A DNA stretch of 64,000 bases from Clostridia bacterium (GTDB lineage: Bacteria > Bacillota > Clostridia > UBA1381 > UBA9506), in NCBI GenBank assembly GCA_017399695.1, contig JAFQBK010000016.1, forward strand, positions 186,001-250,000, in the 5' to 3' direction. Under the pieces are notes generated by a model. It had not been told where the DNA came from. It made no database searches and worked only from the letters and a program-made list of their open reading frames with translations. The position numbers and the translations under genes are program-made. Shown here one piece after another: positions 1-9,115 of this stretch (the stretch's first letter is position 1; each line of letters starts with the position of its first letter).

Positions 1-2001
1 TTTATTTTTATAAAATTCATCTTCTATCCCGAATTTTTCAGCAATGGAACGAATGTAGCTGATAGCGGCTTTCGCCGACTCCTGCATCACATCGCCAAGC
101 TGTCCGGTCAGCTCGATTTTGCCGGTACCGTTCATTACATTGACTTCAACCGATAAAGTATCCCCACCGACTTGAGTCCACGCAAGTCCGGTAACCACAC
201 CAATTTCATTCTTTTTCGATGCAGTATCGGCAAGGAACAGACGCTTGCCTAAAAATTCGTCCAGATTTTTAACACTAACCTTGACAGCCTCGCCCGACTC
301 GGATTCGGAAATTTTTAGCGCCGCTTTTCGGCAGATGCGTCCCATTTTTCTCTCTAAAGAACGCACACCCGCTTCTTTTGTGTAGCCCTCAATCGTAAGA
401 CGAATTGCGCCATCATACACTTTCAGCATCTTGCTCTTTAAGCCGTGAAGCTTTAACTGTTTCGGCAACAAGTGCTTTTTGCAAATATGGAATTTCTCCT
501 CCGAGGTATAGCCGGAAATTTCAACAATCTCCATACGGTCTAAAAGCGGCCTCGGAATGGTGTCCAAGGTGTTTGCAGTTGCAATGAACATTACCTTGGA
601 AAGGTCAAAATCAACCTCCAAATAATGGTCACGGAATCTGCAGTTTTGTTCGCTGTCCAATACCTCTAAAAGCGCCGATGCAGGATCTCCATGGAAATCA
701 CTGCTCATCTTGTCAATTTCGTCAAAAAGCATCAACGGATTATTGGATTTTGCCTGTTTCATCGCTGTGATGATTCGTCCGGGCATTGCTCCAATATAGG
801 TTTTCCGGTGTCCTCTGATTTCCGCCTCATCGCGAACACCGCCAAGCGAAATACGCACATAGTTTTTACCAAGGCTTTCCGCAATGGAGCGTGCAATTGA
901 AGTCTTACCAACACCCGGAGGTCCAACCAAACATAAAATGGGACCACTAAGTGAGCCGGTCATCTGCTTCACTGCTAAATATTCTAAAATGCGCTCTTTG
1001 ATTTTCTGCAAACCATAGTGGTCGCGTTCTAAAATTTTCTTGGCTTCTGCAAGGTCTATTTTCTCTTCTGTAGAAGCAGACCACGGCAGGTCGCAAATCC
1101 AACTGACATAATTTCGGATGACATTTACCTCCGGATTTCCGTACGGCATTTTCTGTAAGCGGTCCAGCTCCTGCTCACATTTTTCCATCACAGCATCCGG
1201 AACGCCGGCTTTTTCAAGTTTTTCTCTATATTCTTTGATTTCAAGTCCTATGCCGTCTTTATCACCAAGTTCTTCCTGAATAATTTTCATCTGTTCGCGA
1301 AGGAAGTATTCTTTTTGGTTGCGATCAATATTCTCTTTCACCTTGCGGTTAATCTCATTATCAATCTCTAAAATTGCTGTTTCCTGAATCAGTATGGTAA
1401 TTAATCTCGCCATACGTTCAGAAACAGAAAACATATCTAAAAGCGCTTGCTTTTCCTTTAACTTTATCTGCAAGTTCGATGCAATCGCGTCTGTAAACTT
1501 TGCAGGGTCATCGATTGCTTCCAACGCTAAAATAGCCTCCGGATTGAGCTTTTGATTGTTGCTGCAATAGGTTTCAAATTCAGCAAACAATCGGCGCTTT
1601 AATGCCTCAAGCTCAAGCTCCGCTACTTCTTGATCAATCGTTGACTCGTATTCGCTTACTTGAACCTTAAAAAACGGCTCACTTTTGATAACCAAATCAA
1701 GATGCGCACGACTAAGCCCCTCAACTAAAACACGAACCATACCGCTCGGCATTTTTACAACCTGCTTAATTCGACAAATGGTACCAACTTTTTCGATATC
1801 ATTCAGTTTTGGGTTTTCGATGGTGATATCTTTTTGCATCGCCAAAAAAGCGATTTGGTCACCTTCCATCGCTTCTTCTAAAGCTGCAATTGATTTTTCC
1901 CGTACCATATCAAAATGTACAAGCGCACCCGGAAAAATAACTAAACCACGAATAACAATCATTGGCAGGTCGGATGTGCGTTTCAATATCATCTCACTCA
2001 T
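1..2001 (-). CDS. lon: ATP-dependent Lon protease, 3' end cut by window edge
   Basis: Soluble AAA+ serine protease that degrades misfolded and regulatory proteins. The N-terminal substrate-binding LON domain occupies roughly residues 5-200 (start MSEMILKRTSDLPMIVIRG). A coiled linker follows, then the AAA+ module with Walker A GPPGVGKT at residues 360-367 and Walker B LMLFDEIDKM. The last visible part is the beginning of the protease domain (TGLAWTQVGGD). The reading frame is open to base 1 with 667 codons seen, so the catalytic Ser/Lys dyad lies outside the window. The ATG at 2001 is preceded by AAAGGAG and by a sigma-A-like promoter. It is monocistronic on this side, separated from nif3 by a terminator. 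Confidence 0.97.
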   Translation of the reverse strand, partial: MSEMILKRTSDLPMIVIRGLVIFPGALVHFDMVREKSIAALEEAMEGDQIAFLAMQKDITIENPKLNDIEKVGTICRIKQVVKMPSGMVRVLVEGLSRAHLDLVIKSEPFFKVQVSEYESTIDQEVAELELEALKRRLFAEFETYCSNNQKLNPEAILALEAIDDPAKFTDAIASNLQIKLKEKQALLDMFSVSERMARLITILIQETAILEIDNEINRKVKENIDRNQKEYFLREQMKIIQEELGDKDGIGLEIKEYREKLEKAGVPDAVMEKCEQELDRLQKMPYGNPEVNVIRNYVSWICDLPWSASTEEKIDLAEAKKILERDHYGLQKIKERILEYLAVKQMTGSLSGPILCLVGPPGVGKTSIARSIAESLGKNYVRISLGGVRDEAEIRGHRKTYIGAMPGRIITAMKQAKSNNPLMLFDEIDKMSSDFHGDPASALLEVLDSEQNCRFRDHYLEVDFDLSKVMFIATANTLDTIPRPLLDRMEIVEISGYTSEEKFHICKKHLLPKQLKLHGLKSKMLKVYDGAIRLTIEGYTKEAGVRSLERKMGRICRKAALKISESESGEAVKVSVKNLDEFLGKRLFLADTASKKNEIGVVTGLAWTQVGGDTLSVEVNVMNGTGKIELTGQLGDVMQESAKAAISYIRSIAEKFGIEDEFYKNK

Positions 2002-2069
2002 AAGGATCTCCTTTTTTTGCATCTAATCTATCGAAAGTAAAATTATAGCGTTTATAGCATATTTATATT

Positions 2070-2098
2070 ATTATACCAAAAAAAATATTAATTCTCAA
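2070..2098 (-). promoter_or_regulatory. Sigma-A-like promoter of lon
   Basis: TTGAGA (2098-2093), 17-base spacer, TATAAT (2075-2070) on the minus strand, about 70 bases upstream of the lon start. Confidence 0.7.
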
Positions 2099-2108
2099 CT
2101 AATAAACG

Positions 2109-2139
2109 AAAAAAAGTCCCGATTTTTCGAGACTTTTTT
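2109..2139 (-). terminator. Intrinsic terminator after nif3
   Basis: A nine-pair stem AAAAAAGTC/GACTTTTTT with A and T runs on both sides lies directly after the nif3 stop, ending the regulator / acyl-CoA synthetase / trmK / nif3 transcript before lon. Confidence 0.7.
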
Positions 2140-2145
2140 ATAAAA

Positions 2146-2928
2146 TTAAATGTTTTTCCACGGATTTTCATTTTTATAAACAAAAACTTCGCATTTTTGC
2201 CCGAAATGCTTCTGCAAAATCTCTGCCATATAGTCACAAAACAATATTTCAGCCTCATAATGAGGTACTTCAACCAAAGCTTTTCCGGTTTCATATGCGT
2301 GTCTTGCATGATGATACTTAAAGTCGCCTGAAATGTAAACATCTGCGCCTAAATGGTAAGCATCATAGATAAGGTCTGCTCCGCCACCGTTACAAACAGC
2401 CAATTTGGAAATGGTTTGATTTTCATCACCTACAAAGCGGATATGCTCCATATGCAAGCGTTCTTTGAGCATCGCAAGCAAGTCTGACAACATAATTTTT
2501 TCAGGCAATTCGGTAATTCTACCAATTCCGTCAGGGAATTCGCCCTCCATACTTTGGCTTGCTTCTGCATTGCAGATCGTTTTCAAAAAATAGTCACACA
2601 ACCCGTTTTTGACCGAATCAAAATTAGTATGCATTGCATATAAATTAATACCGCTTTGAATGAGTTTAATAACAGTATTTCCAACAGCGTCTTGTCTTAC
2701 GATTTGCTTCAACGGATGAAATAAAAGCGGATGATGCGATAAAACCAAATCTGCACCGATGCGTTCTGCTTCACAAACAACGCTTTCATCCGTATCCAAA
2801 GAAATCAGTATTCTGGTAATTTCGGCTTCTTGGTCGCCAATTAAAATCCCAACATTATCATAATCCTCAGCGAGTGCAGACGGCGCTAATGTTTCCAGAT
2901 AGTCGCAAAAATCTTTCATCGTCACCAT
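2146..2928 (-). CDS. Nif3-like dinuclear metal centre protein (YqfO family)
   Basis: Protein of 260 aa of the Nif3/DUF34 family, a hexameric ring protein with a two-metal site. Some members have been described as GTP cyclohydrolase I type 2, but the physiological role is unsettled. Visible family motifs are EDYDNVGILIG near the N-terminus, the metal-ligand motif SHHPLLFHPLK, YAMHTNFDS in the middle and GDFKYHHARHA near the C-terminus. It lacks the extra inserted domain found in the longer Bacillus YqfO. The ATG at 2928 has GAGGGG eight bases upstream and overlaps the end of trmK by 7 bases, so the two are probably translationally coupled. The trmK-nif3 pairing is widespread in Firmicutes. Confidence 0.93.
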   Translation of the reverse strand: MVTMKDFCDYLETLAPSALAEDYDNVGILIGDQEAEITRILISLDTDESVVCEAERIGADLVLSHHPLLFHPLKQIVRQDAVGNTVIKLIQSGINLYAMHTNFDSVKNGLCDYFLKTICNAEASQSMEGEFPDGIGRITELPEKIMLSDLLAMLKERLHMEHIRFVGDENQTISKLAVCNGGGADLIYDAYHLGADVYISGDFKYHHARHAYETGKALVEVPHYEAEILFCDYMAEILQKHFGQKCEVFVYKNENPWKNI

Positions 2929-3632
2929 TGGCTACACCCCTCTTTAATTTCGTAAAGTTCATCCAGTAGATTTCTCACATAAACTTCTCTGTCGTTCGCA
3001 TTTTCACGTTTTGCAGCAGTAAGTCCTCTTAAAATCTTTTCAAATTCGCGGATTTTAAATATTAAGAATTCCTTGGCAAGCGGCACGTGGTTGGTAAGCA
3101 AATAGGGGCTGATATAGTAATCTGCTTCCCTGTTTACTTCCATATCTCCTACCTGCGCCGTTAGAATCTGATAAATTTTGTTGCCCTCTTTCGCTAAACG
3201 CTCCTCTTTAATACAAAAACCATTATGATGAAGGTATTTGCGAACTTCCTCCGCTGCCGTCATGGGCTGCAGAATCAGGCGAACATCCTTGGTCAAAAGT
3301 TCTTTTTTTGCCTCCAAAATCTCACAGATTAAGATGCCACCCATGCCGGCAACGATAATTTCATCCGCTTCGCCGGCTTTCAGCTCTTTGATTCCGTCAG
3401 ATAAGCGTGTTACGATGTTCTCTTGCAACTGAAATTTTGCAATATTGTTTTCCGCACGCAATAGCGGTCCACGGTTTATATCCATCGCCAGAGCCGATGA
3501 AATCTTACCTTTCTGCACCAGATATATCGGAATATATGCGTGGTCTGTACCAACATCCGCAATCTTCGCATTTTGTGACACGCAGTCCGCAATTGCTAAA
3601 AGGCGCGGCGTCATATTCTTTTCTGCGTTCAT
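2922..3632 (-). CDS. trmK: tRNA (adenine22-N1)-methyltransferase TrmK
   Basis: SAM-dependent methyltransferase expected to make m1A at position 22 of tRNAs such as tRNA-Ser and tRNA-Tyr. Residues 12-32 carry the SAM-binding motif (IADVGTDHAYIPIYL), followed by the acidic ribose-binding segment (AMDINRGPL) and the motif VAGMGGILI. The C-terminal part is a helical region typical of the COG2384 family. At 236 aa it has normal length. The ATG at 3632 overlaps the stop of the acyl-CoA synthetase by four bases (ATGA), and the 3' end overlaps nif3. The operon position next to a lipid or fatty-acid activating enzyme has no evident functional meaning. Confidence 0.93.
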   Translation of the reverse strand: MNAEKNMTPRLLAIADCVSQNAKIADVGTDHAYIPIYLVQKGKISSALAMDINRGPLLRAENNIAKFQLQENIVTRLSDGIKELKAGEADEIIVAGMGGILICEILEAKKELLTKDVRLILQPMTAAEEVRKYLHHNGFCIKEERLAKEGNKIYQILTAQVGDMEVNREADYYISPYLLTNHVPLAKEFLIFKIREFEKILRGLTAAKRENANDREVYVRNLLDELYEIKEGCSQW

Positions 3633-5299
3633 ACTTGCTCTTCGTGATTTTTCTTGCGAATTTCCGCACGCTTGATTTTACCGCCAAGCGTTTTTGGAAG
3701 TTCGTCAACAAAATCAATGATTCTCGGATATTTGTAAGGCGCAGTAACGCGTTTTACGTGCTCCTGCAGTTCTTTTTTCAGTTCATCACTCGGTGTGTAT
3801 CCTTTGGCTAAAACGATAGTTGCCTTTACAACCTGACCGCGAATCGGGTCGGGAGCCGCAGTAATTGCACATTCAACAACCGACGGGTGCTCAATCAATG
3901 CGCTTTCTACTTCGAACGGTCCAACACGGTAGCCGGAGCATTTAATAACATCATCGCTTCTGCCGATAAACCAGTAATAACCGTTACTGTCACGCCATGC
4001 GACATCACCGGTATCATAACGCTCTCCACCGAGGTTCTCTTTCGTCATCTCTTCGTCAAGATAATAGCCGGTAAAAAGTCCGGTTGGAAGACCTTTGTCA
4101 ATTCCTCGGACAACAATTCGACCCTCTTCACCGTCTTCGCAGGCATTTCCGTCATCGTCAACTAACTGAATGTTGTACAAAGGAGACGGCTTACCCATGG
4201 AACCTGGCTTCGGCTCAAACCATTCAAAGTTAGCAAGCATTACCGTAGACTCTGTTTGACCGAAACCCTCACGAATATTCAGTCCGGTAAGCTCTTTCCA
4301 GCGATTGTAAACCTCCGGATTTAAGGGCTCGCCTGCCAAACACCATTCCTTAACACAGGATAAATCGTACTTGGAAACATCCTCCTGAAGCATAAAACGA
4401 TACATCGTCGTCGGTGCGCAAAAGGTGGTAACTTGATATTTTGTAATCATATCCAAAAGTTTTAACGGAATAAACTTGTCCATATCATAAGCAAAAATCG
4501 TTGCGCCGCAAATCCACTGACCGTAAATTTTACCCCAGCCGAATTTTGCCCAGCCGGAGTCGGAAACGCTCATATGAAGCTTGTTTTCACGAACTCTCTG
4601 CCAGTATTTTGCAGTTACAATATGTCCTAACGGATAAGAGAAATTATGTCTGACCATCTTCGGCATACCTGTGGTGCCGGAAGTAAAGTAAACCAGCATA
4701 ATGTCATCCCACTTGGTCGCTTTTTCGCCTTGCGGACGCTCATAAACATCAGAAAACTTCGCAATTTCGTCTTCGAAAGACAACCAACCCTCTTTGTGGT
4801 CAGCAACAATGATTTTATGTTCAAGCGTCGGAGCTTCCGGTGCTGCTTTTTCCACCTGCTCAAGTACAAACGGGTCATTAACACATACAACTGCACTGAT
4901 TTTTGCCGCATTTGCGCGATATGCAATATCTTTTTTCGTTAACTGAAGTGAACCGGGAATCAAAATTGCGCCAATTTTATGAAGGGCGGCTGCACATACC
5001 CAGTATTCCCATCTTCTTCTTAAGATAAGCATAACAACAGAGCCTTTTTTGATTCCTAAGCTTTCAAAAAAGTTAGCCGCACGATTGGACAACTTGCTGA
5101 TGTCTGAAAACGTAAATTTATGCTCCTCACCGTGGTCGTTACACCAAACGAGTGCCATTTTCTCCGGTTCTTCTTTTGCCCATGCATCGACAACATCGTA
5201 ACCGAAGTTAAAATCTTTCGGTACATTTACTGTGTAATTCGATTTGAAATCCTCATAGGAATCAAATTCTATTCGGGGTAAAAATTTATCAAGTAACAT
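3629..5299 (-). CDS. Acyl-CoA synthetase / AMP-dependent ligase (medium-chain type)
   Basis: ANL-superfamily adenylating enzyme that would activate a carboxylic acid as acyl-AMP and then acyl-CoA. Visible core motifs are YFTSGTTGMPKMV (P-loop), GFGQTEST (A5), YDTGDVAWRD (A7), GRSDDVIKCSGYRVGPFEVE (hinge and A8) and the terminal lysine motif KTLGGKIKRAEIR (A10). All are intact, so it should be active. Overall layout resembles medium-chain (ACSM-like) acyl-CoA synthetases; the substrate cannot be read from sequence. A longer frame opens with TTG at 5323, but ATG at 5299 has AGAGGA at the right distance and leaves an N-terminus LLDKFLPRIEF, giving 556 aa. The upstream neighbour is an XRE-cupin regulator in the same transcript. 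Confidence 0.92.
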   Translation of the reverse strand: MLLDKFLPRIEFDSYEDFKSNYTVNVPKDFNFGYDVVDAWAKEEPEKMALVWCNDHGEEHKFTFSDISKLSNRAANFFESLGIKKGSVVMLILRRRWEYWVCAAALHKIGAILIPGSLQLTKKDIAYRANAAKISAVVCVNDPFVLEQVEKAAPEAPTLEHKIIVADHKEGWLSFEDEIAKFSDVYERPQGEKATKWDDIMLVYFTSGTTGMPKMVRHNFSYPLGHIVTAKYWQRVRENKLHMSVSDSGWAKFGWGKIYGQWICGATIFAYDMDKFIPLKLLDMITKYQVTTFCAPTTMYRFMLQEDVSKYDLSCVKEWCLAGEPLNPEVYNRWKELTGLNIREGFGQTESTVMLANFEWFEPKPGSMGKPSPLYNIQLVDDDGNACEDGEEGRIVVRGIDKGLPTGLFTGYYLDEEMTKENLGGERYDTGDVAWRDSNGYYWFIGRSDDVIKCSGYRVGPFEVESALIEHPSVVECAITAAPDPIRGQVVKATIVLAKGYTPSDELKKELQEHVKRVTAPYKYPRIIDFVDELPKTLGGKIKRAEIRKKNHEEQV

Positions 5300-5323
5300 T
5301 CTGCTAATCCTCTTTCGTATCAA

Positions 5324-5875
5324 TTATTCAACAATAACCGTTAAAAATTTTGCCGTTTTATCTCCCACTGCGTGTTGTCCATGCGGATGCGTCGGGTTAA
5401 AATAAACCGAGTCGCCCGCTTCTAAAATCAGCTCTTTATCATCAAACGTAACACAAACCGTTCCCTCAATCACATAGTTAAACTCCTGACCCGGATGAGT
5501 GACCGGCTCCGGCACATCATCCGACGGCTCAAGCGTTACCATTAAAGGCTGCATAATTTTTCCTGCATAGCGGAAAGCCAAATCTTCAAAATGATAGCCC
5601 GGAAAACGACGGATACTGCGTCCGGCATCTTTTTTTACTACATGGTAAGTATCAAGTTTTGCCTTAACACCGGTAATGATTTCTGTAAAATCAACACCAA
5701 ATTTATTTGCTATTTCATAAATTACACTAATTGGCACATTCTCACCGTTTTCTTCATAGTCAGTATATGTTTTTAAGTCAAGTCCCAACTCCTGTGCCAA
5801 TTTTTCTTTGGAATAACCGCAAGCTTCTCTTAATCCCTTTAAGCGCTCGGCAATCTCATTAATTTCTTTCACCAT
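5324..5875 (-). CDS. XRE-family transcriptional regulator with C-terminal cupin sensor
   Basis: Protein of 183 aa with an N-terminal HTH_3 domain (about residues 10-65, AERLKGLREACGYSKEKLAQ) and a C-terminal cupin (about residues 110-180, HPGQEFNYVIEGTVCVTFDD and PTHPHGQHAV). This architecture is typical of small-molecule-sensing repressors adjacent to the gene they control. It sits directly upstream of, and co-directional with, the acyl-CoA synthetase, so it is likely the local regulator of that operon. Ligand unknown. ATG at 5875 follows AAAGGGATG. Confidence 0.92.
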   Translation of the reverse strand: MVKEINEIAERLKGLREACGYSKEKLAQELGLDLKTYTDYEENGENVPISVIYEIANKFGVDFTEIITGVKAKLDTYHVVKKDAGRSIRRFPGYHFEDLAFRYAGKIMQPLMVTLEPSDDVPEPVTHPGQEFNYVIEGTVCVTFDDKELILEAGDSVYFNPTHPHGQHAVGDKTAKFLTVIVE

Positions 5876-5921
5876 GAAATCATCCCTTTCGTCATGATTG
5901 TCATATTACTACTAACAAAAT

Positions 5922-5950
5922 ATTATACTACAAAAAAGAATTTTTGTCTA
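5922..5950 (-). promoter_or_regulatory. Promoter of the XRE-cupin / acyl-CoA synthetase / trmK / nif3 operon
   Basis: TAGACA (5950-5945), 17-base spacer, TATAAT (5927-5922), about 45 bases upstream of the regulator start. Confidence 0.6.
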
Positions 5951-5974
5951 TCGTTTTCCGCAAATTTACAAACA

Positions 5975-6011
5975 AAAGAAAACACAAAACGGGACACCAA
6001 AAGGTGTCCCG
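5975..6011 (-). terminator. Intrinsic terminator after ptsH
   Basis: Perfect nine-pair stem CGGGACACC/GGTGTCCCG with a four-base loop (5990-6011), followed on the minus strand by TTTTGTGTTTTCTTTT. Confidence 0.9.
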
Positions 6012-6026
6012 CAAATATGCGTTATA

Positions 6027-6290
6027 TTACTCGCTGAAATTCGATTCAATCAAACTTGTAAGAGCATCGGCAGCTTCCGCTTCATCCGTTCCATCAGCGA
6101 TAATTGTAATTTCCGTACCTTTTGTGATTCCCAAAGAAAGGACACCAAGTAAGCTTTTTGCATTCACTTTGCGCTCATCTTTCTCCACCCAGATACTTGA
6201 TTGAAATTCATTGGATTTCTGAATGAAAAATGTGGCCGGTCGTGCATGCAAGCCAACCTGATTCTGAACCACAATTGTCTTTGATACCAT
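6027..6290 (-). CDS. ptsH: HPr phosphocarrier protein
   Basis: HPr of 87 aa. His15 in the active-site motif GLHARPAT accepts phosphate from enzyme I, and Ser46 in NAKSLLGVLSLG is the HPr-kinase site used in Gram-positive catabolite repression. His15 separates it from Crh, which has another residue there. It is monocistronic with its own promoter and terminator, and no ptsI or PTS permease is present in this window. The ATG at 6290 has AAGGAG eight bases upstream; the TTG one codon earlier is not needed. Confidence 0.95.
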   Translation of the reverse strand: MVSKTIVVQNQVGLHARPATFFIQKSNEFQSSIWVEKDERKVNAKSLLGVLSLGITKGTEITIIADGTDEAEAADALTSLIESNFSE

Positions 6291-6336
6291 CAAAATCGCT
6301 CCTTCTCAATTACTTCGTCGAATTGATTATAAGACT

Positions 6337-6365
6337 AGAATACTAAATTTTTAGCCTTATGTCAA
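6337..6365 (-). promoter_or_regulatory. Promoter of ptsH
   Basis: TTGACA (6365-6360), 17-base spacer, TATTCT (6342-6337) on the minus strand. Confidence 0.7.
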
Positions 6366-6386
6366 CAATTATTTACAAAATAAAAA

Positions 6387-7778
6387 CTAAAAATCAAATT
6401 TTCCATCGAAATAATCGACGATTTCGTCAATTTTGATTGAAACCTGCTGCATGGTGTCTCTGTCGCGAACTGTAACCATGCCGTTTTCTAAGCTGTCAAA
6501 GTCGTAAGTCAGGCAATATGGGGTACCGATTTCATCCTGACGACGATAACGCTTGCCAATACTGCCGGCATCGTCAAACTCACAGTTATATTTTTTCGAA
6601 AGGACTTCGAAAATCTCAAGTGCTTTATCGCTTAACTTCTTCGAAAGCGGAAGAACAGCGATTTTAACCGGTGCCAAGGCCGGATGCAGGCGAAGAACAA
6701 CACGGGTGTCCCCCTCACCTACTTGTTCCTCATCGTATGCATCAACTAAAAATGCAAGTGTTACACGGTCCGCACCGAGAGACGGCTCAATGCAGTACGG
6801 AATGTACTTTTCATTCGTTGTAGGATCCATATATTCAAAGTTTTCGCCAGAATGGGTTGCGTGCTGCTTTAAGTCAAAATCTGTACGATCAGCAATACCC
6901 CAAAGCTCGCCCCAGCCAAACGGAAATACAAACTCAAAGTCAGTCGTAGCATTGGAATAATGAGAGAGTTCTTCCGGACTATGGTCACGAAGTCTTAGGT
7001 TTTCTTCCTTGATACCGAGATCTAAAAGCCACTTTTTGCAGAACTCTTTCCAATATGCAAACCACTTTAAGTCCTCACCCGGTGCACAGAAAAATTCAAG
7101 CTCCATCTGTTCAAATTCACGGGTACGGAACGTAAAATTACCCGGTGTAATCTCGTTACGGAACGATTTACCAATCTGTGCAATACCGAACGGAACTTTC
7201 TTTCTCGTGGTACGCTGTACGTTCTTAAAGTTAACAAAAATACCCTGAGCCGTTTCCGGACGCAGGAACAGCTCTGCCGTGCTGTCCTCCGTTACACCTT
7301 GGAAGGTTTTAAACATCAGGTTAAATTTACGAATATCAGTAAAGTTATGCTTGCCGCATTTCGGGCACGGGATGTTGTTTTCCTTGATGAATTCGAGCAT
7401 TTTTTCGTCGCTCCAGCCATCAACAACAATCGCTTCACCTTTTTCATGCATATAATCTTCAATTAATTTATCTGCACGGTGACGAGCCTTACACTCTTTA
7501 CAATCCATCAGCGGGTCGGAAAAACCACCTACGTGACCGGAAGCAACCCAAGTCTGCGGGTTCATTAAAATGGCAGCGTCAAGACCGACGTTATACGGAC
7601 TTTCCTGCACAAATTTTTTCCACCATGCGCGTTTTACATTATTTTTAAGTTCAACGCCCAAAGGACCGTAATCCCAGGTATTTGCAAGGCCACCATAGAT
7701 TTCAGAACCGGAATACACGAAACCGCGACCTTTACAAAGGGATACAATCTGCTCCATTGTCTTGTCAGTATTATTCAT
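6387..7778 (-). CDS. glyQS: Glycine--tRNA ligase, alpha2 (eukaryote/archaea-like) type
   Basis: Class II aminoacyl-tRNA synthetase charging tRNA-Gly, 463 aa. Motif 1 region [13 protein letters not shown], motif 2 [25 protein letters not shown] and motif 3 [10 protein letters not shown] are all visible. An insert carries two Cys pairs ([10 protein letters not shown] and PCPKCGKHN), a probable zinc knuckle. The C-terminal anticodon-binding domain runs from about residue 370 ([12 protein letters not shown]). This is the homodimeric form, not the GlyQ/GlyS tetramer. ATG at 7778 follows AAGAGGTG. Confidence 0.97.
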   Translation of the reverse strand: MNNTDKTMEQIVSLCKGRGFVYSGSEIYGGLANTWDYGPLGVELKNNVKRAWWKKFVQESPYNVGLDAAILMNPQTWVASGHVGGFSDPLMDCKECKARHRADKLIEDYMHEKGEAIVVDGWSDEKMLEFIKENNIPCPKCGKHNFTDIRKFNLMFKTFQGVTEDSTAELFLRPETAQGIFVNFKNVQRTTRKKVPFGIAQIGKSFRNEITPGNFTFRTREFEQMELEFFCAPGEDLKWFAYWKEFCKKWLLDLGIKEENLRLRDHSPEELSHYSNATTDFEFVFPFGWGELWGIADRTDFDLKQHATHSGENFEYMDPTTNEKYIPYCIEPSLGADRVTLAFLVDAYDEEQVGEGDTRVVLRLHPALAPVKIAVLPLSKKLSDKALEIFEVLSKKYNCEFDDAGSIGKRYRRQDEIGTPYCLTYDFDSLENGMVTVRDRDTMQQVSIKIDEIVDYFDGKFDF

Positions 7779-7808
7779 AAGTACACCTCTTAAAAATATT
7801 CTTATTAT

Positions 7809-7837
7809 AATATATAGTTAATCGCAAAATTTGTCAA
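7809..7837 (-). promoter_or_regulatory. Promoter of glyQS
   Basis: TTGACA (7837-7832), 17-base spacer, TATATT (7814-7809). It overlaps the last codons of queG, implying glyQS can be transcribed independently. No T-box was recognised in the short leader. Confidence 0.6.
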
Positions 7838-8717
7838 GTTCTTTTTGCCCTAAATTTCGCGCTATCACACTCCTGCCGCGCCAGATAAACGGGAAGTTTT
7901 TATATTTCTCGCAAAACTTTCGATTACTCATTTCTTCTATTTCCTCTTTATCCAAGGAAAGTAGCGTTTCGGTTAAAAATTCAGGCAACGCAGTATCAGC
8001 AAGATTTTCATTATGTGGACATACCTCCTGACATACATCACAACCGTAAGCAGAGGTCTGCTTTTTCAGCAGGTCTTCTTGCTCTTTTGTTAAGTTCTTG
8101 GCCTGTGTCAGATAAGAAATGCATTTTACAAAATCAAAGCCATCTTCCGAAAGCGCCCCGCCGGGACAAGCTTCTAAACACCGATTACAGTTTAGACAAT
8201 CCAGCTCTAAAGGCGCATCCGGCGGAAAATAAGCCGTCGTTATCACTGAACCAATAAAGAAATAGGAGCCAATTTCCGGATGTATCAACATACGATTCTT
8301 CCCGAAAAATCCTAATCCTGCACGATAAGCTAACATTCTGTCCGGAAGCGGACTATTGTCTGTAAAGGTAAAACACTTTTCGCCCGTTTCTTTCGTAATA
8401 AACGCTGCAATTTGGCCCAGTTTTTCTTTTGCCACCTTATGATAATCACAAACAGCCGCATAACGCGATAGATTCTCCGGAATCAGCTCTTTCATGTAAT
8501 AAGGGAAAAGACAAGTAATTATACTTTTTGCCTCCGGCAAAATCAAAAACGGATTCGAGCGTTTTTCTATGTCAGCCTCTTCAAACGGGCACGGGGTCTG
8601 CTTTTTTCGTAATTCTACGAGAGTCACACGGACATCTTCCAGTATTTCCGCATTGCTCACACCGACGTAATCAAGACCGATATCGGTTGTAAATTGCAAT
8701 AAGCGGTTCTTATCCAT
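7818..8717 (-). CDS. queG: Epoxyqueuosine reductase QueG
   Basis: Cobalamin- and Fe-S-dependent enzyme reducing epoxyqueuosine to queuosine in tRNA anticodons, the last step of Q synthesis. Protein of 299 aa. The catalytic region TDNSPLPDRMLAYRAGLGFFGKN holds the conserved Asp. Two 4Fe-4S ferredoxin clusters are bound by CLNCNRCLEACP and CDVCQEVCPHN. It lacks the C-terminal HEAT-like extension of longer homologues. No other queuosine genes lie in the window. ATG at 8717 has AAAGGAGGG upstream. Confidence 0.95.
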   Translation of the reverse strand: MDKNRLLQFTTDIGLDYVGVSNAEILEDVRVTLVELRKKQTPCPFEEADIEKRSNPFLILPEAKSIITCLFPYYMKELIPENLSRYAAVCDYHKVAKEKLGQIAAFITKETGEKCFTFTDNSPLPDRMLAYRAGLGFFGKNRMLIHPEIGSYFFIGSVITTAYFPPDAPLELDCLNCNRCLEACPGGALSEDGFDFVKCISYLTQAKNLTKEQEDLLKKQTSAYGCDVCQEVCPHNENLADTALPEFLTETLLSLDKEEIEEMSNRKFCEKYKNFPFIWRGRSVIARNLGQKELDKFCD

Positions 8718-8739
8718 GCGTTTCCCTCCTTTTATTCTA

Positions 8740-8768
8740 CGAAAAACAGACGGGTCTCCCCGTCTGTT
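8740..8768 (-). terminator. Intrinsic terminator after ireB
   Basis: Perfect ten-pair stem AACAGACGGG/CCCGTCTGTT with a four-base loop, followed on the minus strand by a five-T run. Confidence 0.9.
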
Positions 8769-8782
8769 ATAATTGAGAATTC

Positions 8783-9031
8783 TTATTCTTCGATATAATG
8801 TTTTACCAAAACTTCCAAAAGTTCGTCACGCTCCACTTTGCGGATTAAAGAACGGGCGTTGTTATGGCTCGTAATATAGGTCGGGTCACCGGACATAATA
8901 TAACCAACCATCTGACTGACCGGATTGTAGCCCTTTTCCTGCAACGCGGCGTAAACTGACGTAATAATCGATTTAATATAGTCTTCTCTGCTCGCTCCAA
9001 ATTGAAATTTTTGAGTCTCATAGTTTTCCAT
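8783..9031 (-). CDS. ireB: IreB family regulatory phosphoprotein (UPF0297)
   Basis: Small protein of 82 aa matching the IreB/YrzL family (DUF965). In Enterococcus this is a phosphorylation target of the PASTA kinase IreK that affects cephalosporin resistance. Characteristic segments are the N-terminal [34 protein letters not shown] and the C-terminal [12 protein letters not shown]. The conserved N-terminal Thr is present. Start chosen at ATG 9031 after AAGGAAAGGCGG; a longer frame from 9082 has no ribosome site. In many Firmicutes ireB stands beside ruvX and alaS, but here it stands alone. Confidence 0.93.
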   Translation of the reverse strand: MENYETQKFQFGASREDYIKSIITSVYAALQEKGYNPVSQMVGYIMSGDPTYITSHNNARSLIRKVERDELLEVLVKHYIEE

Positions 9032-9064
9032 ACGATCGCCGCCTTTCCTTGCGTTTATAGGTTT

Positions 9065-9093
9065 ATTATACAATATTTGCACATTTTATGCAA
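9065..9093 (-). promoter_or_regulatory. Promoter of ireB
   Basis: TTGCAT (9093-9088), 17-base spacer, TATAAT (9070-9065), about 35 bases upstream of the start codon. Confidence 0.7.
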
Positions 9094-9115
9094 GAGGCGA
9101 AATGTTAAAATAATA

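Noticed and set aside
3238..3811. Plus-strand open frames opposite trmK and the acyl-CoA synthetase, and many like them opposite polC, dnaK and comEC
   Set aside because: They run antisense to genes with clear protein motifs, lack ribosome sites and show no recognisable protein features.
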